Shown here: piece by piece, positions 54,616 to 64,000 of the stretch
How positions within the stretch are numbered: the stretch's first letter is position 1
Layout of the letters: each line of letters begins with the position of its first letter
NCBI GenBank assembly: GCA_012274445.1
Contig: JAAROD010000087.1
Span: 434,001-498,000, forward strand
Source: Sclerotiophoma versabilis
Lineage: Eukaryota > Ascomycota > Dothideomycetes > Pleosporales > Didymellaceae
DNA length: 64,000 nucleotides
Reading direction: 5' to 3'
Position numbers and translations under genes: made by a program
The notes under the pieces: model-generated
The model's input: only the letters and a program-made list of their open reading frames with translations
Databases searched by the model: none
What the model was told of the DNA's origin: nothing

Positions 54616-56777
54616 ATGCCGGCTGATCGCCTCCTCTCGACGCTGCTGCGCGCACTGCAAGTCTACACCGACCAGGAAGACACGCCTCGGTACGCCCTTC
54701 ACCCGCCTCGCCGGCACACGCAGCCCCTGCTAACAGCCCCAGCATCCTCGGAACCGCATCCTCCCTCCTCACAACCCTAGGCAACCCCCACAACCTCTCC
54801 CTCCTGACCTCGCACCTCCTCACTGCTCCCGCGCTCTGGGACCGTCCTGACGGCGTCCGCACCTCGCTGCGCCTGCTCTCCGTCTTCCACACTGCCATCA
54901 CAACAGTGATAACCCACCACAACGATGCCCGGTTCAACAAAGCGCCCACACTCGTCCCTGGTCAGAGTCCCGTCGGCGGAGGTCTAAGTCTGGACGACTG
55001 GATCAAAGCAATCGTCGCGGGCGCCGACGACCGGAGCAGGAGATGGAAGCATCTCATTGTTCTTGGGGGGTTGTTGATCGGCATTGGGAACTTGGAAGAA
55101 CAGGGGATGGACTTGTATTGGGCGGGCGGTGTGAGGAGGAAGATCGAGGGCGCGCTGGTCAATGCGACGAATCTTGCGCTTGTCGAGGTGCGGGAGAGGA
55201 GCGAGGCGGATGGCTTGGGCGGGCAGACGATTACGCTTGTGTTGAATCACGCCTTTGGCTGTATCAACGATGGGGAGAGGACCTTGCTGGACTACGACCT
55301 CTTGCTTCCCGTCCTGATTGGGACTGCCTTCTACTCCAGTGAGGGGTTCCAGAGCGCGTACTTCCTCGGTGGTTTGGATTTGGATGTCAGGGTTGTACAG
55401 GGTGGGAAGCTGGACTGGAGCGCCACCTCCAGCTCGTACAGGCAGGTCGAAGCTATTCTTGCTAGACCGCTGGTTGCGTCCATGGGCCCGCTGTCACGCA
55501 TCATTGCTCATGCAGTGGAGAATGTGAAAAGTCCTTGGATCATCCAGACTATGATGGACGACCTGGCAAGCTTCTCGCGTGCCCTTACGACGCAATGGCG
55601 ACAAAACAAGCTCTCAGACATCGACCCCAGCGACGAAGCAGCACATCTTGAAGAAGAAGCCCTCCACAAGACAACGCCCCAGCTATGGAAGCTTCTCAAA
55701 GCGGCACTCTTTGCGACGACCATCATCCTCCGGGGCGTCTTCACCCGTACACTGCGCGATCCCGTCCTCGCATCAGATGCCAACGCGCCGGTTTTGGCAT
55801 CGCAAGCCCTCCATACCCTCCGCCATCTATATTTCATAACCTCCCGCCTCGGGCCGGCCTCCTTCTCGCAACACACCTTTGTCTACCTAACAGCCATCGA
55901 TATACTCTCCACACACCCCACCGCCTCCGCAAAATTCCTCTCCCTTATCGCACCACCACACCTCGGCGCTATCCCCTCGCACCCCCTAGACCGGACTCTG
56001 GACCTCTACTTCCTCAACACGAGCGAACACTTCTCCCTCGCCCTGCCCGCTTCGGTAAACGAGGACCTGCTCGTCGCAGCCGCCGTCCCCTACCTGGCAT
56101 CATTTTCTTCCTCCCCAGGTCTGATGCCGAACTTTGAAGCCGCACACTCAGTCATGCTCAGTGTGCTTTCTGCGCCGCAGAGCGCAGAGGTCACGGCAAA
56201 ACACTTGCCTTTTTACATCGACGCCTTGTTCTCCGCCTTTCCGTCGTCTCTGACAGCGCGACAGTTCAGACTCGCGTTCAAGACGCTGATGCGCGTCACT
56301 GCTCCGCCATCGCCAATATCGGCGTCTCACCCAGACCTCCCAGCCACGCTGCTGGAGCTCGTACACTACCGCGCCCTTCACGCACCCACGACCCCCCTCC
56401 CCCCAGACGCCGTAGCCCTCGCACTGCAAGGCTCCGACGCACCACCTCCGGCGCTTTCAGAGCAAGCAGTGCTGACGCTGACGCTTGTTGACGCTCTCCC
56501 CTACCTTACTATCAGTTTGCTGGACGAGTGGCTCCCACTCTGCGCACAGCTGCTCAACTCCATTCATGACCGTGAGATGAGGGAAGCCGTGAAGGCGAGG
56601 TTCTGGGAAGTACTTGTGTCTGGCGAGATGGATGCGGAGAGGAGTGGTGTTGCAGTTGGGTGGTGGACAACAAGGGGTGGACGGGAAATGGTGTTGTATG
56701 GCAGGGAAGAACGAGAGGAGGAGATGGCGTTGATGAGCGGGGCGTTGCCGGTGGAAGGGGTGAGGAGTAAGTTGTAG
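54616..56777 (+). CDS. PEX8: Peroxin Pex8, intraperoxisomal import factor
   Basis: In yeasts Pex8 sits on the luminal face of the peroxisomal membrane and links docking and RING complexes of the import machine. Exons 54616-54689 and 54737-56777 around a 47-bp intron (GTACGC, branch CTAAC) give 704 residues. The start is MPADRLLSTLLRALQVYTD. The whole chain is Leu/Ala-rich and helical without membrane segments, like Pex8 family proteins. The C-terminus VEGVRSKL is a perfect PTS1 signal, a known Pex8 feature. A conserved-looking block is RRWKHLIVLGGLLIGIGN. Primary sequence conservation in this family is low, so the call rests on length, composition and the SKL end; another PTS1-bearing helical protein is the main alternative. 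Confidence 0.75.
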
Positions 56778-57253
56778 TCGGATATGATACCCATGCCATG
56801 AACCTCCATCGATGTACGACGTAGCCAAGGCTCTTTGAATCGCACACCATCTTCGCATCATTCTGTTCGCAGCGTAAACACCCTGATGTGGTAGTGGTGG
56901 TTGGCGTTATTCAGCACTCTATCCAGCTTTTCGAAGTGCATTGCAGCCTTCAATACTGCCTCCGCTATTGCCCTTCTAGCACCACATCAGAACAAACGCA
57001 AGCCCTCGGGCGAAAACGAGCACTCCACAACACCCCATAAACACACCTCCCCAGTCCGAATCCTTAGCCTAGCAAGAAGCAACATCACTCGGGGATGCAC
57101 TTAATACAACTTACAACAATCAAGCCGTACACCCCCGAGTAATACCAGTAGTTCCTTGAACAACGCGCGAATATTACATTGTCCTAACAATCCATCCAGA
57201 ACATACACATCCCTCTCACGTTTGGAACTGAGTACACGCGTATATATGTATTT

Positions 57254-57288
<35 letters not shown>

Positions 57289-57698
57289 GAGGTATCGCTG
57301 AATCCGATGCAATGAATGATACCCGCTCAGTTCATGGGATACACAAGCGCTTATTCGCATAATCACTGGAGATGGCTTGGCGAGTGGTTGAGGTGTTGAG
57401 TCAGGACTAGAAGCGTTGAGCTGCGTGAAAACCACCGCGGAGAGGGCTGCTATGTCGGGTCTGAGGTGCTGCTGGGGCTCTTGTGTGGAAACTCTGGCAA
57501 TTGGAAGTGGCGTTTGCTGCTCGTGGGTGTTCCGTCTTTGTGGTCTGGGTACGAGAGACGTTCCAAGTAGAGAATGGAACAAGAAATGGATTTCCTGGTC
57601 AGTGTTACGGGATTTGCTGTTGCTATGTGCGCTGACGGTTTATATGTGGGTATCTCTGTGTAGTACAGGTGCATAGTACGAGGCAAGAGTGTGCTCGT
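56778..57698. other. Convergent intergenic region, 921 bp
   Basis: Between the 3' ends of PEX8 and the Sel1/TPR gene. Contains an A27 run at 57259-57285. No gene. Confidence 0.5.
57259..57285 (+). repeat. Homopolymer run of 27 A
   Basis: Preceded by an AT-rich tatatgtatttatctt. Could be a slippage tract or the tail of an old retroposed insertion, but no body or target duplication is recognised. Confidence 0.85.
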
Positions 57699-59103
57699 CT
57701 ACGCTATCCTGATCCCGCTGAGTCTCCCCTTTGCCTGGTGGACGATAGCGGGGAACTCTTCTTCCTTTCCCTCTACACTAGGTTCCACGATCCGCTGCAG
57801 CACGTCCCTTGCCCTTTCTTTCTCCCCTAGCCTTTCAAGCCAATCAGCTAGTTGCATCGAAGCCGCTTTGTGTCCCGCCTTTCCAGCTGCTTCGAACCAC
57901 TCGACTGCCAATTTCTCCGCGCTCCCTCTGCGCCAACCCAATAGCCAGTCAAGAGCCTCCTTGAGTTTTCCCGAACTATCGGATAATTGAGGTCGAGACC
58001 CCTCATTCCCGCTGAGGTCTCGGTAGAACTTGGCAAGCTCGAACATGGCCTCACGGTGCCCCGAGGCGGCAGCTTTGCTGGTGCATTTCAGCCACTCGAC
58101 ACTGCTTCTTTCATAAAAACCAGAGAGCTCATAGTAAGCCAACGGATCATCGCCTTTGTTCGCGCCCTGCTCAAAGGCCCATTTCGCTTGTTCCTGTGTT
58201 GCGGTGTCTTTGGAGTCTTTCAGTAGGTAGCCGAGCGCATTCCAGGGCGCCATGACGGGTAGTTGAGCAGGATGCCGAGCCTGAACGCTGTATGTGTAGA
58301 CCCACGGTACTTTAAGAGCTTTCTCGTAGAGAGCGCGGGCTTTTGCTGGCTGGTTTTCTCTCTCTAGAAAGAGACCGTAAAGAGTCAGGGCTTCGGGGTC
58401 GTCTTTGCCGGCGATTTTAAGGGTTTCGAGAGATCTGCGGTACTTGATGAGCTCCGACTTAGGGAAGAGAAGGGAAATGTCTCGGGCTCCGGGTGCGGTG
58501 GTGTAGGTGCTAAGATAGACGGCGGTCATGATGTGCTTGACGGCGAGTGGATCTTCGATCTCTGCGCAGGCCTGGAGCATAAGACCAGCATTAGCCTTGT
58601 GGGGGCTTGGTGGGAGCATTGCTCTTTTCGCTGGGTCGGAAAGGTCCGGTATTGAGTAGGTCATCAGGGCCAGTCCGGAGATATGTTCAGAAGTGATATT
58701 GTACTCTAAAGATGATCAGTCGTGTACTTGTTGATTCAGGAAATGCATACGAACTTGTCATCAATTGCTTGATCAGTTTTGCATACTCCTTTTTGTCCTT
58801 ATGTGCTACAAAGTCGTTGTACACGGCTTCTGCTACATCTGGCTCAAGAAGCAGGATCTTCTGCCCTCTCGTCATCTTATACCAGCCAAGTCGAGATTTC
58901 TTGTCGACATCGGCACGTAGCCTCTTCACATCCAATCTTTGTGCATAGTTGCGCCTGAACACAGTGGGTTGTGCTGCTTTTGCTGGCGCATGAAAGGTGT
59001 TATGTCGGCCGACTAGCAACAGCTGTCGCGCATAGCAAAAGGCGCACACATCTGATCGAAGTGCTGAACTCGCAGAGCGAGCTAGCAGGCGAGATGAAGA
59101 CAT
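57699..59103 (-). CDS. Mitochondrial Sel1/TPR-repeat protein
   Basis: Exons 59103-58755 and 58705-57699 joined by a 49-bp intron (donor GTTCGT, acceptor TTTAG) give 451 residues. The N-terminus MSSSRLLARSASSALRSDV is Arg/Ser-rich without acids, a good mitochondrial presequence. Repeat-like helical pairs of the Sel1/TPR kind fill the second half: DPEALTLYGLFLER, PAKARALYEKALKVPW, DPLAYYELSGFYERSS, HREAMFELAKFYRDLSG and HKAASMQLADWLERLG. The splice is chosen because the exon 2 frame is phase 1; the more usual-looking GTATGC donor two bases on would break frame. Function unknown; mitochondrial TPR proteins often assist assembly or translation. Divergent from the Utp16-like gene with 161 bp between starts. 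Confidence 0.75.
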
Positions 59104-59264
59104 CGAGTCAAGCTCGAGTTGGTGCAGTTCAAGATGGAAACAGCATCATGAAGCTTGCACGCTTAGTCATACACGCTAAGCCAAAATCTTGGCTCCTCCG
59201 AGGAGGCCCGCTTTCCTGCAGTGGCGCTACTTGAACTTTTTCTGGGTCCGCCCGCTCAAATATC

Positions 59265-60737
59265 ATGTTTGCGCAGCTTTTCGATGCTGCAAAGAGAGCC
59301 ATAAGCCGGACCCCTTCGTACCAAGGACGCTCAAGCGAGGCAAGAGAGGAAGTCCCTGAAGTCCCTACAAGCGACCCAGCACCCACGGACACCGTCACAA
59401 TGGTCACCACGCGCCGCGGAACCGAGACGCCTGGCATGGCAGCAACGCCTGTCAGCTCTGCGAAGAAGACGGTCGGCAAGAGGGAGTTGGATGCTCTAGA
59501 TACACCCACACAAGTGAAGAGGCAGAGGAAAACGACAGTAGAGGTAAAGAGAAATTTGAGATCAACACCAAGGAAAGGTGGTGACGCCCCGAGCGCAGAA
59601 TCGACACAAGAGTCTGTCGACGATGCCACCTCCGAGACAGCTGAGACCACACCGAAGCCAGGGAAGGCGAGCCCGCTGGCGATTCACCGACGCTCGAGTC
59701 CCAGGGTCGTTGTCGAGCCCTCCTCACCCGCTAAAGAGGATGCGCCCACGCAGGACGGCTTCCACACACCAGAGCCAGCTTCCTCCGAGGCAGCCTTTGT
59801 AACACCGTTCACGAGCAAGAAGGCTTTGGAGGGCTCACCAACAACAAAGGCGGCAAAGGCAGAAACACCAGCGGCCGCGAAGAAAGCACGCGGTCGCCCA
59901 AAGAAGGCACAGAAGGATGAGATCCCAGAAGAGATTCCATCGTCCACACAAGAGAGCTCAGTCGCATCGCCCACCGCTGCTCCACCAAAAGCCCACGTCC
60001 GCTTTGGCAGCGAAGAGCCCACTATGAACGCCAAAGGTCACACACGTTACGAAGCACCCGCACCTGCCGAAGATGATGAAGACTCCGCCGACGACTCGGA
60101 CGAAGCGCCGGAAATGGTGAGCACATCCGCTGCCGCCGGCAAAGCCGCCGCAGCGCAAGCAGACACAACGCGCGCCCTCGCCGCGCAGCAGGAGAAGGAG
60201 CGCAGAAAGCGCGAGGCTCGCGAGCAGCGTGTCGCAGAAGAACAAGCAGCCAAACGTGAGCGCGAGGCGCTGAAAGCGAAAAAGGCCGCCGCAAAAGCAG
60301 CGAAAGCTGCACGCCTATCGTCCGTCGCCGAAGTCGATGAAGAGGCTACACCAATGCACATCGACCGCACCGCTCTCCCTTCTCTGCTTCCGGACTCACT
60401 CCTCGCGAACCTGGGAGATGTCCGACCGCCAACCCCGCCTCCCGAGACACGAGGCAAGACCGAGGAGGAACTGCGGAGGGAGAAGCTGAACCACCACATC
60501 AAATTCTTGGAGCAGAGCAGCAAGGCGCCCAAGGATAAGAGAGTGGGTAAACACCATGTTGCTGTGTTGGGCCAACAGAACCGCGCCCTACCGCCCAAGG
60601 TCAGCAAGAACACAAAGGGTGTCCGGGAGGCGTGGTTGAAGGGAAGGCAGGGACAACAGACCAAGGGGAAGCCGAGGATTGGGAAGACACATAGGGCAAA
60701 GTTTGGCGGTGGTGGATTCCTAAGGGGCGAAGATTAG
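59265..60737 (+). CDS. Basic nuclear protein, Utp16-like (90S pre-ribosome)
   Basis: A single exon encodes 490 residues. Most of the chain is charged and disordered: TPVSSAKKTVGKREL, an AT-hook-like KKARGRPKKAQK near 210, an acidic block (EDDEDSADDSDEAPE), and a long Ala/Lys/Glu-rich single helix (about 315-350). The C-terminal 90 residues are the likely conserved domain: HHIKFLEQSSKAPKDKR, VGKHHVAVLGQQN, KVSKNTKGVREAWLKG, and a Gly/basic end FGGGGFLRGED. Short basic C-terminal domains of this type occur in the Utp16-type subunits of the U3-containing 90S complex; I assign this only tentatively. The ATG at 59400 (MVTTRRGTET) is an alternative start that would better fit a nuclear protein beginning. 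Confidence 0.6.
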   Translation: MFAQLFDAAKRAISRTPSYQGRSSEAREEVPEVPTSDPAPTDTVTMVTTRRGTETPGMAATPVSSAKKTVGKRELDALDTPTQVKRQRKTTVEVKRNLRSTPRKGGDAPSAESTQESVDDATSETAETTPKPGKASPLAIHRRSSPRVVVEPSSPAKEDAPTQDGFHTPEPASSEAAFVTPFTSKKALEGSPTTKAAKAETPAAAKKARGRPKKAQKDEIPEEIPSSTQESSVASPTAAPPKAHVRFGSEEPTMNAKGHTRYEAPAPAEDDEDSADDSDEAPEMVSTSAAAGKAAAAQADTTRALAAQQEKERRKREAREQRVAEEQAAKREREALKAKKAAAKAAKAARLSSVAEVDEEATPMHIDRTALPSLLPDSLLANLGDVRPPTPPPETRGKTEEELRREKLNHHIKFLEQSSKAPKDKRVGKHHVAVLGQQNRALPPKVSKNTKGVREAWLKGRQGQQTKGKPRIGKTHRAKFGGGGFLRGED

Positions 60738-60901
60738 ATTTACTGGTAGTCAAAGCACCCCATGGAGGCTTGCGAATCGAACTCCCGTCAGTATTGAGAT
60801 GGTGCGGTATTGGTATTCTTTAATCGCCCCGCCTTTTGGGTGCTCATGCCGATTCCAGCCATCTTCTCGTTTGATTTTCTATCTGCCCAGTGCGACACCA
60901 T

Positions 60902-61942
60902 TTACCGCCTCCCCGGCCTCTTCGGCTTCGAAAACCCCTGCTTAATCTCCACCTTCTCGACCTTGAACTCGTCAAGAATAACCTGCTCTGTAACCTCGTC
61001 TGGATTCGTCGCTTCCAATTTCTTCGCAACCTTTAACCCACCCTCATTCTGCGCCAGGCTAACAACATTTCCCCTACTTGCCGCATACAACATCCTCTCC
61101 TTGATTTTCGCCCCACTTGGACACGTGCTAATGAACACGATACTCGCGTCCGGGTCGTCGTGGCGGTAAAAACTGTACCGCGGCTCTTTGGGGTCGATCG
61201 AGGACGCGATTGTAGAAGGCGTAGCGGTGGATGAAGAAACAAGGCGCAGCGTCTCGGTCGAGGAATCCATACGCAATTGCACCAAGTTATCACCTCCCTG
61301 TCCCAACTTCTGCAGCGCGCCCGCAATCTCATCGTCCGCACGAATCGCCAGCCGACCGCCCTGGGCAAGACTCTGGCCCCTCGTTCCCCGGCTCTCAAGC
61401 GCCTCAGCCTCCTTGATGTCTTGCAGCGACTGCTCCTCGGCCGTCAGCGGGTTGCTGGATTCCGTATGCTTGACATGCTTTTGCCAGCCCGCAGCGGTGA
61501 GCTCGTCTGCTTCGGTGGTGAATATGCTTTCAGGGAAGTGCTCGCCGCCCAGCTCTCGCACTAGTGTAAGTCTCGTGGACGCGAAGAGCATCTTCTGCCG
61601 TACAGGTGCTGCATTAGGGACGTATGTGACGGCGACGAGGGACTTATCGGGGGAGGCGAGCGAGTCGGCGCGGCGGAGGAGGATGTATAGGGCTTCATTA
61701 GGCTTGATGTGGGTACTCAGGTTCGAGAGATCGTCCAGGAAGGTTGAGGCGGACGAGGGGATTGTGGCGCCGGGAACAATAGCTTCCTTGTCAATACGGG
61801 CAACGAGACCGCGCTGCGAGGACGAGACTATGAGCTCGCCCAGTGCGGACTTGAGCTCCTGGGATGCTGTGGACGCAGATCAGCATCGGACCCCACTTTC
61901 ATGTAAAGTTCATTGATACACACCTGAGATACCAGACTGCAT
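60902..61942 (-). CDS. TWF1: Twinfilin (two ADF-H domains)
   Basis: Binds ADP-actin monomers and filament barbed ends, controlling cortical actin turnover. Exons 61942-61924 (19 nt) and 61866-60902 around a 57-bp intron (GTGTGT to CACAG) give 327 residues, the usual fungal length. The start MQSGISASQELKSALGEL is a family signature. Domain 1 (about 4-135) includes NEALYILLRRADS and LVRELGGEHFPESIF. Domain 2 (about 185-300) includes VQLRMDSSTETLRLV, RYSFYRHDD and PSGAKIKERMLYAASRGNV. The tail FSKPKRPGRR is basic, as in twinfilins where it binds capping protein and phosphoinositides. Convergent with the Utp16-like gene. Confidence 0.93.
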
Positions 61943-62262
61943 GATGCTGCAAAATAACGAACCGCAATGGCAGGTTTTGAATGATCTCGCTAGGTCTGTG
62001 GTGTGAGGTTATGTTGCAGAGAGACGGTGTGGATGTTTACGTGACGTCGCACGGCAAGTGGTGGGGCAGAAGTGGCTGAACTCGGCCGCACATGCATGGG
62101 GTCCCTGCATTTATTGTCCAGCCCTGCACGTCACTCTTCACATGTCGGAGGTCGGCTTTGCTAGTATGAATGTTTTTGACCGTGTAGAAAACAAGCCGAA
62201 CGTGCTATGCGCAGCCATCAATGCGTCGTGGATATCAACTCCATTGTCCATGCCTTCACACA
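61943..62262. other. Intergenic region, 320 bp
   Basis: Twinfilin promoter and SFC1 3' flank. No gene seen. Confidence 0.5.
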
Positions 62263-63591
62263 TTACTCCTCGTACTGACCACCGGGAATCATCTCTCTTC
62301 CCTTCTCGAGTATGCCCTTGAGGTACTCATATACGGTGAATGTAACAGCCTGTCCTGGAGCAACACGCATCACACGGGGTGTGATACCCTTGTAAAAGCT
62401 CTTCACACCTTCTTGTTTCCACATGTCACTGTTCCCAGGTCAGCAGTGTCAAGACTACGATAAAATATCTATAACTTACCCAGCAATGGCAGTGATCCTG
62501 CTCATAGCGCTCTGCCCCGGCTCGGCTGGTGTCTTTTGCAGCCTTGTCTTGATCGTGTCGATGGGCGCATTCGAAAAAGGCCCCATAGCACCAGAGATGA
62601 GACCAATGCAAGATGTCTGCCAGCCAGGCAGGTCGGTTGTGTTCTGATATTTCTGCAGCTGCGACCTCAACTCGGAGTAAGCTGTAAAGTTGGCAGCTTG
62701 GTTCGTACCCTGACGCAGTGCTGTGAGCGATACACCGCGCCACAAGGCACCAACACCCTCCTCTTTCAGCACGGTGTATAGTGCATGCGCGGCGTTTCGG
62801 TACTTGGGAACATCGAGTGGATCGGCCATAGAGTGGTGTTGTGCTTGCAGACGGATCTTGACCACTTCCATGGGAGTGACAACAAGGACAGCTTCAGTGA
62901 CACCGGCAGCAAGACCAGCTGGGTGAGGTCAGTAACTGTATCCGCACACCACTTGCAATTGCAAGTAGACCGTTCACCCGTTCGGTCGATGCAATCGCTC
63001 GCAGTCAGAGGGTTGCACTTACCCATAAACGTCGACTTTGAAGAGACCAAGCCCTCCTCATTTGCGAGCAGTTGCTTGTACCATTCGTAAGAAGTGAATC
63101 GGATGGCCATTTTCGGGACAATACCGGTAAGGACAGCACCAAGACCTTTGTACAGACCCAGTGCTGTCTCGCGTTTCACGATCTCGGTACCGGTCTTTAT
63201 GAACCCACGCTTTGGCGCCTGCAAAGCTGTGTCAGAATCTGTATCGTGCGTGTTGTAGAGCTATGCTGCGAATTGCAGAGCTTAGAATGGGGTGGTAAGA
63301 CGTACACCAGGCATGCGCGCTCGCCTGGAAAGTTGCATGCGGACTTTGATGGTATCTACGAGTGCGATCAGCTACTTTGCAGTTCAGGGAGAGTGATTGT
63401 TCGGGCGCAAGACGTACCTAAAGGATGGCACACGAGCGCTTCCATCATTCCAGCACCACCACCAGCTGCGAAAAATGTTAGCACTTCACCGCGCGATCTT
63501 TGCAATTACTTTATTCAAGCTTACCGATCAAGTTGGTGGCTGCGGAAGCAGGCTTTTTGCCGCCAGGCCCTTGTGTTGACTTTGCGGACAT
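62263..63591 (-). CDS. SFC1: Mitochondrial succinate/fumarate carrier Sfc1 (Acr1)
   Basis: Exchanges cytosolic succinate for mitochondrial fumarate, needed for growth on C2 sources and linking the glyoxylate cycle to the TCA cycle. Six exons (63591-63525, 63465-63418, 63355-63308, 63226-63023, 62918-62480, 62428-62263) give 323 residues, all phases consistent. Three carrier repeats each show the PX[DE]XX[KR] motif: HPLDTIKVR, TPMEVVKIR and APIDTIKTR. Sfc1-like blocks are KRETALGLYKGLGAVLTG, PKMAIRFTSYEWYKQ and RQGTNQAANFTAYSEL. The short N-terminus MSAKSTQGPGGKKPAS is typical. It is the most intron-dense gene here (five introns, 51-104 bp). Peroxisomal and mitochondrial carbon genes elsewhere in the window would fit the same physiology. 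Confidence 0.95.
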
Positions 63592-64000
63592 GTTGTGTGA
63601 ACGTGAAGCTCGTGAGCTCAGCGAGTGTGTGTGTTCGCGTAAAACGGAGGTTCCAAGACCTTAAGAAGTCCAAGATATGCGGAGGTGTGTGATTATGACG
63701 CTGGGTGATCTTCCCCAAGCTCTTCCACCGGATTTGGAGCTCTAGCCAGCTGTCGAAGACCTCGGCTCTTCCCTAGGAACAAAGGGCTTGCCAAATATAC
63801 AATAGATGTAAACAGCAACAAAAAGGTCAGACTTGAGAAGGAAAGAGAGGAGACGGCCTTTTGAGAGTAAAGACTATCACAGTCACAATCCAGCTTTCTA
63901 GTTACCGCGGGTGTGAGGACATAAAACATGCGCCGGGGCCGAGGCCTGCGCAGCGGCCCAGGCCCGCTGCTACGAAAGCGAGGGCACGCATCGCGCCCGC
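63592..64000. other. Window end, 409 bp; possible start of another gene
   Basis: SFC1 promoter. From 63928 the plus strand turns GC-rich with an ATG and an open, Arg/Gly-rich frame to the edge (MRRGRGLRSGPGPLL...). This may be the first codons of a further gene, cut off by the window, but the evidence is weak. Confidence 0.25.

Noticed and set aside
60765..60800. Possible tRNA T-loop (ttcgatt-like on the minus strand)
   Set aside because: No matching anticodon or acceptor stems around it; lies in a short convergent spacer.
1..64000. CRISPR arrays, phage genes, operons
   Set aside because: The DNA is clearly eukaryotic with spliceosomal introns; no direct-repeat arrays were seen.

Overview
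The window is nuclear DNA of a filamentous ascomycete (Pezizomycotina). A Dothideomycete of the Pleosporales type is my best guess, from gene style only. Most introns are 45-120 bp, with GTRNGT-like donors, CTRAC branch sites and YAG acceptors. Genes lie on both strands with short spacers. The families are fungal: WSC sensor, Atg33, Pex8, Rmd1, succinate/fumarate carrier and a fused Thi6. I built exon models by hand; coding lengths of the spliced models were checked for division by three, but the models are untested against RNA.

Layout. 0-18 kb holds housekeeping genes: exosome Rrp45 and spliceosomal Cwc15 (divergent), a small unknown protein, PI 4-kinase Pik1, Rmd1-like DUF155 protein, mitochondrial GTPase Mtg1, a secreted Cys-rich protein, ArfGAP Gcs1, Atg33, and a peroxisomal 2,4-dienoyl-CoA reductase ending in SKL. 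20-26 kb holds a WSC-domain wall sensor and a 908-residue dynamin-type GTPase with a nuclear-signal tail. 26-35 kb is sparse and accessory-looking: a coiled-coil orphan, a divergent second twinfilin-like gene, a secreted GH18 chitinase and nearly 3 kb without genes. 35-51 kb holds an SLC35F-type transporter, eIF5, bifunctional Thi6, a saccharopine-dehydrogenase-like reductase, a RING+PHD protein, a Nudix hydrolase and a second RING protein. 51-64 kb holds a peroxiredoxin with a very long tail, a small membrane protein, peroxin Pex8 (also ending SKL), a mitochondrial Sel1/TPR protein, a Utp16-like nucleolar protein, canonical twinfilin and the carrier Sfc1.

How genes relate. There is no operon or biosynthetic cluster. 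Recurrent themes are organelle function (Mtg1, Atg33, Sel1/TPR protein and Sfc1 in mitochondria; reductase and Pex8 in peroxisomes), RNA and ribosome work (Rrp45, Cwc15, eIF5, Utp16-like) and actin/membrane traffic (Pik1, Gcs1, two twinfilins). The most unusual items are the second twinfilin-like gene, which keeps the 19-nt phase-1 first exon of twinfilin but gains a four-Cys linker; the peroxiredoxin with a roughly 290-residue tail and competing 3' splice sites; and the nuclear dynamin-like GTPase. I see no CRISPR, phage, rRNA or convincing tRNA.
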